64,000 nt of DNA from Mesonia mobilis DSM 19841. Lineage in GTDB: Bacteria > Bacteroidota > Bacteroidia > Flavobacteriales > Flavobacteriaceae. The notes under the pieces are model-generated. The model ran no database searches. It saw nothing but the letters and a program-made list of their open reading frames with translations, and was not told the origin of the DNA. The position numbers and the translations under genes were made by a program. Positions 16,467 to 27,500 of the stretch are shown here, in pieces (position 1 is the first letter of the stretch; each line of letters opens with the position of its first letter). The stretch lies in the NCBI RefSeq assembly GCF_000423405.1, contig NZ_AUHX01000011.1:1-64000 (forward strand), written 5' to 3'.

Positions 16467-16515
16467 CTAACCTCTAACCTCTAACCTCTAACCTCTAACC
16501 TCTAACCTCTAACCT
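16467..16515. repeat. Heptanucleotide tandem repeat, seven CTAACCT units
   Basis: Seven perfect consecutive copies of CTAACCT (AGGTTAG on the minus strand) run through the 3' end of purK: the last full copy, 16509-16515, contains its TAG stop codon. The array could change length by slippage after the stop codon without altering the protein. Confidence 0.95.
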
Positions 16516-17669
16516 CTACTTATTACTTTAATTTCTTTCTTCACTTCTTCTGCAATTCTTCGAGCTTCCCCTAAATCTTTATTTACGATGGTCACGTGTC
16601 CCATTTTTCTAAAAGGTCTCGTTTGTTTTTTACCATAAATATGTGGTGTTACGCCGGGCATTTGCATAATCTTTCCGATGTTTTGGTAATGTACTTGGCC
16701 TTCGTGATTTTCATCACCAACTAAATTTACCATCACGCCACCAACTTTACTTTCTGTTTCTCCTAAAGGCAGATCTAAAATCGCGCGCAGGTGTTGCTCA
16801 AACTGATTGGTGAAACTCGCTTCAATACTATAATGACCGCTATTGTGAGGTCTTGGCGCCACTTCGTTCACTAAAATCTCATCATCTTCGGTTTGGAACA
16901 TTTCTACCGCCAATAAACCTACGTGCTCAAAACTTTCTGAAACTTTTTTAGCAACAGCTCTGGCTTTTTCTGCAACGTGATCTTCTATTCTTGCCGGGCA
17001 AATCACATATTCCACTTGGTTGGCTTCAGGATGAAATTCCATCTCGACTACCGGATAAGTTTTTACTTCACCCGAAACATTTCTGGCAACGATCACCGCT
17101 AATTCATTTTTAAACGGAATCATTTTTTCGGCTAAGCAAGCACCTTCCGGTAACGGAATTAAATCTTCTTCATCTCTAATCACAGAAACGCCTTTCCCGT
17201 CGTAACCACCGGTACAACTTTTCCATACAAACGGGTAATCCCATTCTTTTCGCACCAAAGCTTCGGTTAATTCATCTTTTTCAGTATATACCGTAAAATC
17301 GGCTGTTGGGATTCCTTTTTCAGCATAAAATTGTTTTTGCACACCTTTATCCTGAATTTTTCTCAACGTAGCCGAAGAAGGATATACCTTTTTGCCTTCA
17401 CTTTCTAATTGCTCTAAGGCATCGACATTCACCAATTCGATCTCGAACGTAAGTACATCTACTTTTCGACCAAAATTCACCACGGTATCAAAATCCATTA
17501 AATCGCCTTGCTCAAAAACATCGCAAGCAATTTTACATGGCGCTTCGGGGCTGGCGTCAAGCACATATGTCTGGATGTCGTATTTACGCGTGTCGTACAA
17601 CATCATTTTACCCAACTGGCCGCCGCCAAGAATACCAAGCTTAAAATCTGAAGAAAAATAGTTATGCAT
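16509..17669 (-). CDS. purK: 5-(carboxyamino)imidazole ribonucleotide synthase PurK
   Basis: PurK is an ATP-grasp enzyme that carboxylates AIR with bicarbonate to N5-CAIR, the substrate of PurE. The N-terminus has GILGGGQLGKMM (nucleotide-binding Rossmann-like loop). ATP-grasp elements follow in order: VWKSCTGGYDGKGV, CLAEKMIPFKNELAVIVARN, and the metal-binding LVNEVAPRPHNSGHYSIEA. Its 386 residues are full length. The C-terminal codons and stop lie in the heptanucleotide repeat. It is probably co-transcribed with purE. Confidence 0.97.
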   Translation of the reverse strand: MHNYFSSDFKLGILGGGQLGKMMLYDTRKYDIQTYVLDASPEAPCKIACDVFEQGDLMDFDTVVNFGRKVDVLTFEIELVNVDALEQLESEGKKVYPSSATLRKIQDKGVQKQFYAEKGIPTADFTVYTEKDELTEALVRKEWDYPFVWKSCTGGYDGKGVSVIRDEEDLIPLPEGACLAEKMIPFKNELAVIVARNVSGEVKTYPVVEMEFHPEANQVEYVICPARIEDHVAEKARAVAKKVSESFEHVGLLAVEMFQTEDDEILVNEVAPRPHNSGHYSIEASFTNQFEQHLRAILDLPLGETESKVGGVMVNLVGDENHEGQVHYQNIGKIMQMPGVTPHIYGKKQTRPFRKMGHVTIVNKDLGEARRIAEEVKKEIKVISRG

Positions 17670-17740
17670 TTTTATTATGTTGAAGGTTTCTGGTTTATCA
17701 TTTAATTTTTTCGACTATCACATGGAGCGGAGTCAAAATG

Positions 17741-17853
17741 TGGGCGTTTCCCTATCGGGTCGGGCTTTCGGCACTCGCTTTTTGTTTTGTTTTTCAGCTT
17801 TGCTAGAACAACAAAACAAAAGAGCTTAAACAAATGCCTCAATCCCTAACGCA
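17741..17853. repeat. Probable dispersed flavobacterial intergenic element
   Basis: A short GC-richer stretch (GGGCGTTTCCC, TCGGGTCGGGCTTTCGGCAC) is followed by an imperfect inverted repeat (CTTTTTGTTTTGT at 17778-17790 against ACAAAACAAAAGA at 17811-17823) and ends ATCCCTAACG. The composition differs from its surroundings. From memory, sequences of this kind recur in flavobacterial genomes; I could not check copies here beyond the CGTTAGGGAT at 195-204. Confidence 0.45.
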
Positions 17854-17904
17854 ACTTGTTTCGGCAAAAATAAATCTTTTTAAGAGATTACACGAAAAAA
17901 TAGG

Positions 17905-17930
17905 CTTTCTCTCTGTAATCCTTATCTTTG
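17905..17930 (+). promoter_or_regulatory. Promoter for hpt-adk-obg
   Basis: TATCTTTG at 17923-17930 is an exact TAnnTTTG -7 element, 29 bases before the hpt start codon. A weak -33 candidate (CTTTCT) lies near 17905. It supports the ATG at 17960 as the start and not the longer upstream reading. Confidence 0.55.
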
Positions 17931-17959
17931 CACAAAACCGAGTGAAAACTCAACTAAGC

Positions 17960-18484
17960 ATGCTTCAGTTACACGATTTAACTTTTGTCCCTTTTATTAC
18001 TTCAGCAGAAATTGAAGAACGTATTGCTCAACTAGCGCAACAAATTAGCGCAGATTATCACGAAAAAACACCAGTATTTTTAGGAGTTTTAAATGGAGCT
18101 TACCAATTTACAGCAGCTTTAACACAACAATTTAACGGCGATTGCGAGGTAGAATTTACCAAGCTAAAATCTTACGAAGGCACTACGTCTACAGGAACGA
18201 TTCAAAATTTAATTGGCGTAAATAATCTAAAAGGGAAACACGTGATCGTGGTCGAAGATATTGTCGATACCGGCAATACCATTTCAGAAATTATAAAAAT
18301 TTTAGAAACAGAAGAAGTCGCAAGTTATCGTATCGCTACACTTTGCTATAAACCTGAAGCTTATAAAAAATCGCATAAAATAGATTATATTGGGTTAGAA
18401 ATACCAAATAAGTTTATTGTAGGTTATGGCTTAGATTATGACGGTTTAGGAAGAAATTTACCAGAAATATATCAACTAAAATAA
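17960..18484 (+). CDS. hpt: Hypoxanthine phosphoribosyltransferase
   Basis: This is a purine salvage enzyme that joins hypoxanthine or guanine to PRPP. The PRPP-binding motif VIVVEDIVDTGNTI is clear, with the N-terminal VFLGVLNGAYQFTAAL and FTKLKSYEGTTSTG flexible loop (the SY dipeptide) also present. I use the ATG at 17960, giving 174 residues, the normal size; the longer frame from 17834 runs through a promoter and a dispersed repeat. adk follows after 6 bases. Confidence 0.93.
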   Translation: MLQLHDLTFVPFITSAEIEERIAQLAQQISADYHEKTPVFLGVLNGAYQFTAALTQQFNGDCEVEFTKLKSYEGTTSTGTIQNLIGVNNLKGKHVIVVEDIVDTGNTISEIIKILETEEVASYRIATLCYKPEAYKKSHKIDYIGLEIPNKFIVGYGLDYDGLGRNLPEIYQLK

Positions 18485-18490
18485 ATCTAA

Positions 18491-19063
18491 ATGACAAACA
18501 TCGTATTGTTTGGCCCTCCGGGAGCCGGAAAAGGAACACAGGCAGATATTTTAAAAAAGAAATACGAATTGGTACACATCTCTACCGGAGATGTTTTTCG
18601 TTACAATATTAAAAACGAAACAGAACTTGGTAAAACCGCAAAATCGTATATCGATAAAGGTCAGTTAGTGCCCGATGAGGTTACCATTAATATGTTAAAC
18701 GCAGAGGTTGATAAACATCCGGAAGCTAAAGGAATTATTTTTGATGGTTTCCCACGTACCGAAGCTCAAGCCGGTGCTTTAGATAAATTATTAGAAAGCA
18801 AAAACGATGCTGTTAATGCCATGATCGCTTTAGAAGTAGAAGATGAGGTGTTGGTAAAACGTTTATTAGAACGCGGTAAAACTTCTGGTCGTGCCGATGA
18901 TGCCGATGAAGAGGTGATTAGAAATCGTATCAAAGTTTATTACGATGAAACTGCGATTCTAAAAAATTACTACAAAAAGCAAGACAAATATTTTGGTGTA
19001 GATGGTGTTGGGAGTATCGACGAGATCACACAACGTTTAAGCCAAGTGATCGATCAATTATAA
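18491..19063 (+). CDS. adk: Adenylate kinase
   Basis: This enzyme interconverts ATP plus AMP and two ADP. The P-loop GPPGAGKGTQ is at residues 8-17, with the AMP-binding HISTGDVFR, the DGFPRTEAQA segment and a short LID region (RGKTSGRADDADEEVIRNR). Its 190 residues mark the short-LID form, which lacks the zinc-binding LID cysteines. It lies between hpt and obg in one direction, 6 bases after hpt. Confidence 0.97.
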   Translation: MTNIVLFGPPGAGKGTQADILKKKYELVHISTGDVFRYNIKNETELGKTAKSYIDKGQLVPDEVTINMLNAEVDKHPEAKGIIFDGFPRTEAQAGALDKLLESKNDAVNAMIALEVEDEVLVKRLLERGKTSGRADDADEEVIRNRIKVYYDETAILKNYYKKQDKYFGVDGVGSIDEITQRLSQVIDQL

Positions 19064-19116
19064 GCTGTTTTTAGCAAGAAGAATTTTAAAAATTTCCACA
19101 AAAGTGGACCAGGAAT

Positions 19117-20130
19117 ATGAAAGAAGGAAATTTTATAGACTACGTAAAACTTCACGTTTCTTCGGGTAAAGGCGGGAGTGGTTCTTCGCATTTGCACCGA
19201 GAAAAATATATTGAAAAAGGCGGTCCCGATGGTGGTGATGGTGGTCGTGGTGGTCACGTAATTATTCGTGGAAATGAAAATTTATGGACGCTTATCGAGT
19301 TCAGTTTTAAGCGTCACATTAAAGCCGGTCACGGAGGTAATGGTAGTAAACAACGAAGTACGGGAGCCGATGGAGAAGATGTGTATATTGAAGTACCTTT
19401 AGGAACCGTGATTCGTGATACCGATACCGAAGAAATTATCGATGAAGTAACCGACCACAACGAAGAAATTATCATCGCTGAAGGCGGAATGGGCGGTCGA
19501 GGTAACTGGCATTTTAAATCGTCTACCAATCAAACGCCACGTTATTCGCAACCCGGTATCGATGGGCAAGAACGCAATATTACCTTAGAACTAAAAGTTT
19601 TGGCAGACGTTGGTCTGGTAGGTTTCCCAAATGCAGGAAAATCGACTTTACTTTCGGTAATTACCGCGGCAAAACCTAAAATTGCGAATTATGAATTTAC
19701 TACGCTAAAACCAAATTTGGGAATCGTAAAATACCGCGATTACCAAAGTTTTGTAGTGGCAGATATTCCCGGAATTATTGAAGGAGCTGCAGAAGGTAAA
19801 GGTTTAGGTTATCGTTTTTTAAGACATATCGAGCGTAATTCAACTTTATTATTTTTAATTCCGTGTGATGCCGATGATGTAAAGAAACAATACGAAATTT
19901 TGTTAGATGAATTACGTCGCTACAATCCGGAATTATTAGATAAAGATCGATTGATCGCTATCTCGAAAACCGATATGCTTGATGAAGAACTAAAAGCAGA
20001 GCTCGATGAACAATTACAGGAAGATTTTAAAGAAATTCCTTATGTATTTATTTCATCGGTGGCGCAATTAGGATTACAAGAATTGAAAGATCAACTTTGG
20101 AAAATCTTAAATAAAAGTCCTGAAGCATAA
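19117..20130 (+). CDS. obg: Obg-family GTPase (CgtA/ObgE)
   Basis: This is a ribosome-associated GTPase involved in 50S assembly and stress control. The glycine-rich Obg fold fills residues 1-160 ([35 protein letters not shown]). The G domain follows with GFPNAGKST (G1), the [16 protein letters not shown] switch II and SKTD (G4). It ends at 337 residues, so it lacks the C-terminal OCT domain of some Gram-positive members. It lies 53 bases after adk and ends before a strong terminator. Confidence 0.97.
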   Translation: MKEGNFIDYVKLHVSSGKGGSGSSHLHREKYIEKGGPDGGDGGRGGHVIIRGNENLWTLIEFSFKRHIKAGHGGNGSKQRSTGADGEDVYIEVPLGTVIRDTDTEEIIDEVTDHNEEIIIAEGGMGGRGNWHFKSSTNQTPRYSQPGIDGQERNITLELKVLADVGLVGFPNAGKSTLLSVITAAKPKIANYEFTTLKPNLGIVKYRDYQSFVVADIPGIIEGAAEGKGLGYRFLRHIERNSTLLFLIPCDADDVKKQYEILLDELRRYNPELLDKDRLIAISKTDMLDEELKAELDEQLQEDFKEIPYVFISSVAQLGLQELKDQLWKILNKSPEA

Positions 20131-20157
20131 ATTCAACTTTAATTGAATAAAATATGA

Positions 20158-20189
20158 AAGCGGAAACTGTTGAGGTTTCCGCTTTTTTG
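20158..20189 (+). terminator. Terminator after obg
   Basis: AAAGCGGAAAC pairs with GTTTCCGCTTT around a 7-base loop and is followed by a T-run. It closes the hpt-adk-obg unit. Confidence 0.92.
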
Positions 20190-20258
20190 TTAACGCTAGG
20201 TTATATTTCGCTGGGAAAGAATAGTTTTTCTTATTTTTAGTAGATTAAATCTAATAAT

Positions 20259-20795
20259 ATGAAACGATTTTTACCTGTAATATTTTTATTCTCTATTCTG
20301 CTTTTAACTTCTTGTGGCGGACCCAAAGCTTACTTCGATTACGATCAAAAAGCAAATTTTAATCAGTTTGAATCCTATAACTTTTATGATCAAATGGAAA
20401 CCGAAACCGGTTTAAATGAATTAGACGAAGATCGAATGATCCAAGCCTTAAATACCGGTTTGAGTAAACGCGGATTTATCTCTTCAGCAACACCCGATTT
20501 TAAAATAAATTTTTATACCGAAGTTTTTGAAAAGCAAAGTAATTCTAGCATTGGTTTAGGTGTTGGCGGCGGAGGCGGAGTCGTTGGTGGTGGCGTTTCC
20601 GGTGGTATTCCTGTTGGTGGTTCACGTCTTTATATGAGCATTACCATAGAATTTACGAATGCTACCGATGATGAATTGTATTGGCAAGCTGTAGTAGAGC
20701 ATCAGTTTAATCAAGACGCCAGTCCGGAAGAACGTATGTATTTTTTTACTGAAGTTGTAGAAAAAGCTTTAGAAAACTATCCGCCGGAAGAATAG
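20259..20795 (+). CDS. DUF4136 lipoprotein
   Basis: This is a 178-residue predicted lipoprotein: the signal peptide ends LLLTSCGG with the modified cysteine at residue 19. The N-terminal YFDYDQKANFNQFESYNFYD and the middle DFKINFYTEV strand pattern are typical of DUF4136. A striking glycine/valine-rich insert (about residues 102-122) makes a flexible loop before the last conserved block (YWQAVVEHQFNQDASPEE). The function of the family is unknown. It stands alone, with about 70 bases to the next gene. Confidence 0.85.
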   Translation: MKRFLPVIFLFSILLLTSCGGPKAYFDYDQKANFNQFESYNFYDQMETETGLNELDEDRMIQALNTGLSKRGFISSATPDFKINFYTEVFEKQSNSSIGLGVGGGGGVVGGGVSGGIPVGGSRLYMSITIEFTNATDDELYWQAVVEHQFNQDASPEERMYFFTEVVEKALENYPPEE

Positions 20796-20870
20796 TTTAA
20801 GGATGTTTCTAAAACCGAAGCTTGCAACACTTTAGTTTCCTCACAGTCTTTTTTATTAAATGATCATTTT

Positions 20871-21473
20871 ATGAAAAAGCTTTTACTGTTATTTTTAGTC
20901 GTATTTCTTGGTTCTTTTTCTTCACAAGCAAAAGAAATCGTAGCTCGTGTAGTTTTTGAAAATAGAACCGATGAGCGACTTACTTCCGGTGAATTTTTTA
21001 TTATCGAATTGAATAAAACTATTCAAATTAATTCTGAAGAAGATTTCAATATTACTTTACCGGAGAAAGGGAAATATCGCTTCTCGTTTATCTCCACTAA
21101 ATTTGATGTTTACACGTATTATCCGGCAAAAATCTCTCAAAAAAATAACCAGATAACGATCAGGTTGCAGGAAAAAGGAAAAGCTTTCCAATATTCAAAA
21201 GAAAAAAATAGCTATAGTTTTTCAATGAAAAATGTGAAAGCTAAAAGTAATCAGCCTTATTTTATCTTTAACGGAATAAATAACACTCCAATCGATTTTG
21301 AAAATTTCAAAGAAAAATATGGAGTAGGAATGCGTACAGAAAATTGTGTGATAGATCCTTTTACGTTGAAGGAAACAATTCAGCATAATAAAGCGATCGT
21401 AAAGTATTTAAACGAAAAGTTTGGCGATCAATGGATAGAAGATTTACCTGCGCAGCCTTTCGGAATAAAATAG
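20871..21473 (+). CDS. Exported protein of unknown function
   Basis: This 200-residue protein has a signal peptide (about 1-20, ending SSQAK). The mature part begins with a strand-rich domain (IVARVVFENRTDERLTSGEFFI; KGKYRFSFISTKF). A longer C-terminal region has no recognised motif. I do not recognise the family. It ends just before a strong bidirectional terminator shared with the macroglobulin gene on the other strand. Confidence 0.7.
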   Translation: MKKLLLLFLVVFLGSFSSQAKEIVARVVFENRTDERLTSGEFFIIELNKTIQINSEEDFNITLPEKGKYRFSFISTKFDVYTYYPAKISQKNNQITIRLQEKGKAFQYSKEKNSYSFSMKNVKAKSNQPYFIFNGINNTPIDFENFKEKYGVGMRTENCVIDPFTLKETIQHNKAIVKYLNEKFGDQWIEDLPAQPFGIK

Positions 21474-21483
21474 TTATACTTAA

Positions 21484-21519
21484 AAAAGTCAGCTTGCATC
21501 TAGGTACAAGCTGACTTTT
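21484..21519. terminator. Bidirectional terminator
   Basis: AAAAGTCAGCTTG and CAAGCTGACTTTT form a 13-pair stem with A- and T-rich ends between converging genes, so it can serve both strands. Confidence 0.92.
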
Positions 21520-21522
21520 ATA

Positions 21523-24500
21523 TTAATTCTTCTTCAACTCTACTCGGCTTCCTTCGGTTTGCACTTTAAACTCCGGGGCGTACATACTTTGCAATTGTGA
21601 GATTCCGTTAGAGAAATTGCCGGGATTGTTGACGCGTAAATCATATTCAAAAACATAAGTTCCTTGGCTAATTTCATCAAAGAAAAAGTGCGTTGCAACA
21701 TCTTTTGTACTTTGATAATAACCTAAACCATCTTGCCATTTGTAGGTAGAAAGTACATCTACCGGTTCTAAACCTGCGGCGCGCATATCTTTTAAATGCA
21801 TAAAACTAAAATTTTCTTTCGCCTTCATCACCAATCTTACCGTTACCAAATCGCCAATTTTTAAAGAAGTTTTATCTAAACTCACTAACGTTGTTCCTTC
21901 GTTACTTTCTACTTTTTTAAACAGTTCTTTTTCAATAGAAAGTTCGGTTTGGTTGTTGGCTTTTACCTGATCAGCTTCTTCAAAATACTGCCAATACATC
22001 GCTCCGTATTGTGGCGAATCTGAGTTATTTTTAATTTCAACTTCAGCCATTTCTGGAGTAATTTCTTCCGCAGAAAACCGCGTTTTTACATATCCGGCCT
22101 TGTTATTATTGCCTAAAATTAATTTTTGATCACCGATCTTAATTTTTGGAGCTTCCGCATTTACATAGTCTTGATCTCCTTGAATAAGCAATGCATAAAC
22201 CGCTTCGGTCGTCGCTTTGGTAGAACTCCAAGCTTCGGTTTTTTTGTTCCGAAGTAACCAAGTTTTCAATTGATTGATGCTTTCTTCATCTTTATCTATT
22301 TCTGTAAAAGCTTCGATGGCTAAAGCTTGCGTGGCGATCGGTGCGTTATACCAAGCACGACTGTTAACGACCTCTTTCCAATACATTCCGTGTTCAGCAT
22401 CGATAACGGCATTTTCTTTGAGCGAGGCCAAAATATTTTTCGCTAGTTTTTGTTTCTCGTAACGATGCGCAACCATTGCTAACGTAAGTTTTGACTGAAT
22501 CGAAAGTGTGATCCATTTTTTATCGAAATCTTCTAATAATAAGGTTTTAAACGCATCAAATTTTTCATCTTTAAAACCTTCGAAAAAACTTCTTGCGTAC
22601 ACATAGTTAAGATCGCTGTGGTAGAAATTAAAATCTTTTCGTTTAAAGTCTTGATTCAGAAACTTTTCATCTAAATAATCGATCAGATCGATCGAAATAT
22701 CGTCAAACGTATCGTTATCTTCTAATTCTGGTGCGATTTTTAGCAATCTTCCCATTCCTTTTAAAATGTGTAAAGAGATCGCCCTGTTGGCTCGGCCGCC
22801 GCTAAACCAAGGGAAAGCTCCGGAACTTAATTGAAGCTCAGACAATTTATTTAATGCCTGTTGAGTTTTGGCTTTTGTTTCTTGAATGTCGAGTAATTGC
22901 GCCAAACGTTTTTGTTGCTCTTCTTCAGTTTCTGCATCTTTTAACCAAGGCGTTTCTTGCAACACGATTTGCTTTAATTCTTCATTGGTATTGAAGGGCG
23001 AAAGCTCGGTTTTATTGGCCTTCCATTGCTGAAGCGTTTGCTGAATTTCCGGATTTTTCTCTAAAAGAACCGTTGTTAAATAATTGGCGAACATTTTAGA
23101 GAAAGTCTGTTCGGCACAATCGTGCGGATATTCAATTAAATACGGAAGCGCTTGCAAGCTTGTCCACGCCGGGTTCGACGTATATTCAAAAACCAGTTGA
23201 TGATTTTCTAGCGTGGTTGAAGTATTGTTTTTAAGGTTGTTGAAAGTGATACTTTTCTTCTCCTTCGGATTCACCCAGATCGGAAGCGTTTCTGTAATAA
23301 AAATGCGGTTCGATAAGACCGGAATAATACTTTCTTCTCCGTCTGAAAAATTTCCGGCTTTAGCGACAATGCGATAACGCGCTGCTGAAAGTCCTTCGGG
23401 AATAAAAAGCGTCCAACTCACTTCGGTATTTCCTTTTGGAGGAATTTGAAAGTTTTTGATGGTGTTTTTATCGGTGACCAGTTTTATTTTTTCTTGCGTC
23501 ACTTCATCGGTAAATTCTAATTGAATCATTCCGTTGAGTACTTTTTTTGATAGATTGTTCACTTTCGCAGAAATCACAAGCGTATCCTTGCTTCTAAAAA
23601 ATCGCGGAAAGTTTGGAATAATGTTGAGGTCTTTTTGTGTGATCGTTGTCAAATCAAGCTTGGCCTGATGCAGATTTTTATCATGCGCAAAAGCCTGAAA
23701 ATTCCAACGGGTTAAGGCTTCCGGACTTTCAAACTCAAAGATCACTTCTCCTTTTTTGTTGGTTTTTAACTGTGGAAAGAAAAAAGCGGTTTCTTTTAAA
23801 TTGGTTCGTGTTTCTACTTGTTGCAATTCTTCTTCCGCAGCTTTGGTGGTAATAATGATCACTCCATTAGCTGCTCGAGAACCGTAAAGAGCAGTTGCGC
23901 TTGCGTCTTTGAGCACATTGACAGATGTAATATTTTCAGTTGCTAACTTTTTATATTCATTCTCAGAAACAGGAACACCATCTACTACGAAAAGAGGTTC
24001 GGCATTACCGTTAATTGAACCAACTCCTCTTAAAACTATGCTTGAAGAATCGTTAGAATTTTGAACACCTGGAGAGTTATTTTGTACTTGAGTAACACTC
24101 CCAGTTAAGCTTTCTTTTCTTTGGTTACCGTAAGCTGTTACTAGGACTTCATCCAGTTCGGTGACTTTTTTTGAGACATTATCATTTTTGGAAGCTCTTT
24201 CTTGAATTTCTTTAATTAACTGGTTAAGATAAACTTTATTCGTATTTGTAGTATTCGTAAAATGATAACCAAAATTTTGAAAGAAACTATAACTTAACGA
24301 ATAGCTGTAATGATTTGGTGTGTAATAATTGCTTTTGTGAAAATTATTGGTGTAATAATTATTTAAATGAATACTTGAATTTGGTAAACCATTTCCTTTG
24401 TAAGAATACGGAGTTCTATAAAGTTGTGTATTCCAATTATGAGAAACAAACTCATCTAAACTTGCATCATACATACTGGCTAAAACTTCGGCGTTTGCCG

Positions 24501-27500
24501 GCTTTTTATGATGATCGAGCACTTTTAATCGCCAAGTTTCTTGACTGCCTGGTTCTAATTTGTTTTTAAAATGGATAACTTCAAACTCAAGGTTTTCTTT
24601 AGTATTTACAGGTTGAGGTAAATTGACACTTTTTCTCTCTTTAAAATAATAGCCCAATCGGTTACATACGTATTCTAGATAAATATTCTCGGTTGCTTTT
24701 GAAATGGTGTAAGTGAAAGAATTTTCTCCTTTCTTGAGCTGAAATATTTCTTGTTTAACCAAAGTGTCATCAAAAGCTAGATTCACTAAAATAGGAAGGC
24801 TATCTAGTAGCGTAGTAAATTTGAAATTCACTTCTTTTTTACCTTTTACTTCCTTTAAATCGTAAGTGTAGTTGATGAAATTTTTATCAAATTGGTCAAG
24901 TTTATCTTTCGGGTTTTTGATCGATTTTTTGGTTTCTGCTTCAACTTCGTAACCTAACTTTCCTTTTCCTTTAAATTCAAATACATAATCTCCAGTTCTC
25001 CATTCTTCTTTGTAATCATCAATTTGTAAAGTAGCCAAAGAATCTATTTTTAACGGGATGGTATTGATGAGTTTTTTAGGCCAATTTTCTTTAAGGTCTA
25101 AACTGTCATAAGGCGTAAACGGGAAATGTTTTATAAATTTTTCTTTCGGAATTTGCTGAATCTCGGGAGCAGCCCAACTTCTTTTTGTTAGAATTCGGTT
25201 TGGCTTCACATATTTATAAACTTTAAGTTCACCTTCAGCTTTCGATGCTAAATTATTGAGATCTCGAGCGTATATTTTTAGTTCTTGCTTTTCTCCAATT
25301 ATAGTTTCGTATGGCGCTTGAATCGAAATTTCTGTAGCGTGATAACCAACGCGAATATTTTGCGATGCCGTATGTGTTTCTCCATTTACATCGGTTACTG
25401 TAGCTTCTATAGAATACGTGAAAGTTGGTTGAAAATCACTATCAATAGCTTCATCGGGAATAGCTTTAAAATCGATAGTGAAATTTCCTTTTGCATCGGT
25501 GGTGGTTTCTCCGGTAGTTAGACGTTCAGAAGATCTGCTATGATATGAGTAATTATAACGATAATTATAATTCAGTTTTCGCTCAACGGTGTATTTTACT
25601 TGTGCATTAGTAATATTGCCTCCAAAAAATGCTTTGGCTTTTCCTTTTAATTGAACAGAATCGTTGAGTACGTAGGTTGAATCGATATCGTTGAATATAA
25701 CTTCAAATTTTGGACGTTTGTATTCTTCAACTCTAACCTCTGCATACGTATCGTTAAAATAAACATCATAATAAGGAGAGTTTTCCTCGAAATCTTCATC
25801 TATAGTAATTTCAAACTCTCCGGTTATTATATTTTTCGGGATCTTAAATTCACCTTGTACAGAGCCAAATTCATTCGTTCTTAAACTAAGACTATCTACC
25901 AAATCGTAATTTTCATCGTATAACTTTACATAAACACGCTCATTAGGAACTACTTTTCTTTCGATTTTACTTTGGAAGGAGAGAATTCCTTTAAAATAAA
26001 TGGTTTGCCCCGGTCGGTAAATGCCGCGATCAGTAAATAAATGACTTCTTATTTCAGGTTTTTGCTCATCGCTACTGCTTTGATAATTTTTTTTACGAAA
26101 AGTAACTTCTGAATATAAAGTGTCATTTTTACTAATTAAGATAATAGATTCTTGTTGATAATAGCTTTTAGGTTTCTGATGTATTTTTACCAAACCATCT
26201 TGATTGGTAGTGTAGATTTTTTTCTGCTTATTTTTAAGAAAAACTTTTACATTTTCTAGCGGCTGCCCGGTTGTTCGGTTAGTAACGAATAATTGTTGGT
26301 CTTCCTGAAAGTCGAAGTTGGTATAAGAAAGATTCGTAATTTGTAATTGCTGAAATTGATAATCAGATTTTTCAAGATCGATCACTTTAGCCTTACTAAA
26401 AAGCAATACATAGTTTCCTACAGGCAATTCATCTAGCAAGAGTTCTGTAGAATAAGAAAAATGATTTTCAATTTTCGGAAGCTGAAATTCTTGTTGCTGA
26501 AAAATTTTCGTATTTCTATATAAATCTCGCGCTAAAGAATCTTGACTATAATCGTATTGCGTTAAAATTTTATGCGGAATTTGATAAATTCTTAAATATA
26601 AACTGTCGGTATTTTTAAAATTAACCAACGCACGAAACTTACGATGGGGTAATGGTTTTTGTTTGGTTTTAATCGTGATTTGCGAAGAAGTAATTGCGCG
26701 TTCAATTTTTAAAGCCTGTTTGCCGGGATGTGAGTTGGGGAGCAAGTCTTTAATTTTTTCAACCTGAGAAAGACTTTTGTTGAGGTAATCTGGATTCGTT
26801 TTCTTGTTTGCGTTTTGATAGTAAAATTCAGCTAATTTATAATGTATCCAAGCTTTTTCTTTTGGAGTGTTTACCGCGTTTAAATACTTCAGCAGCGCTT
26901 CTTTATAATTTTCTTTAGGAGTAGAATACGAGCCTTTTTCCTTTAAATACTCAAGTCGCTCTAAGGTGGTGATCACTACCGAAAGTGTATTTTTCTGTTG
27001 AAGATGCAAGCGCGTAAGATCTTGATAGGTTTTTAAAATTTCCATCTTTTGAGAGCCATCTTCGTAAGCTGAAAGATCGATCGAAACAAAATCTTTTGGT
27101 AAACCGTAAAACTCAGTTTCGATGAGATAATGCGATTTTTTATTTTCCGGATTATAGCTGTGATGTTTTAAAAAGGTGAGGTAACGATTGGCAAGAACAT
27201 CGTAAAGTGTACTTCGATAGTTGTTATAATTCTCTCCGTAGTTTAAAATTTCGGTAAAATCTTTTAGCGGAGTTTCGATAAGTTTTTGTTCCGAAGAAAG
27301 CGATTTTTGATAGTAACTCATGATCTTCGATTGAAAATCGTCTTTACTCCACGTTAAAAAATCCCTTGCAATCGAGTCTGTGTTTGTACGTTGATTGATG
27401 CGGTAACGGTTTTCTTTATAATAATCGTTTAAACTTTCTGCTAAAAACGAATAAAGCACTTGTCGGGTAGGAGCATTTTGATCTTCAATTTCAGTTAAAA

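Noticed and set aside
16467-16515. A CRISPR array or telomere-like sequence
   Set aside because: The seven-base units are contiguous without spacers, too short for CRISPR repeats, and the location is internal to a chromosome segment.
17834-17959. A longer hpt reading frame beginning at 17834
   Set aside because: It runs through the dispersed repeat and the TATCTTTG promoter. Starting at 17960 gives the normal 174-residue enzyme.
23108-23119. Loss of the macroglobulin thioester
   Set aside because: The motif is CAEQ, not CGEQ, but C, E and Q are retained, so the thioester-forming residues are present.
23840-24170. The plug-like segment as a frameshifted or fused separate receptor gene
   Set aside because: The frame is continuous through both borders with no stop or start context, and only a plug-sized piece, without a barrel, is present.
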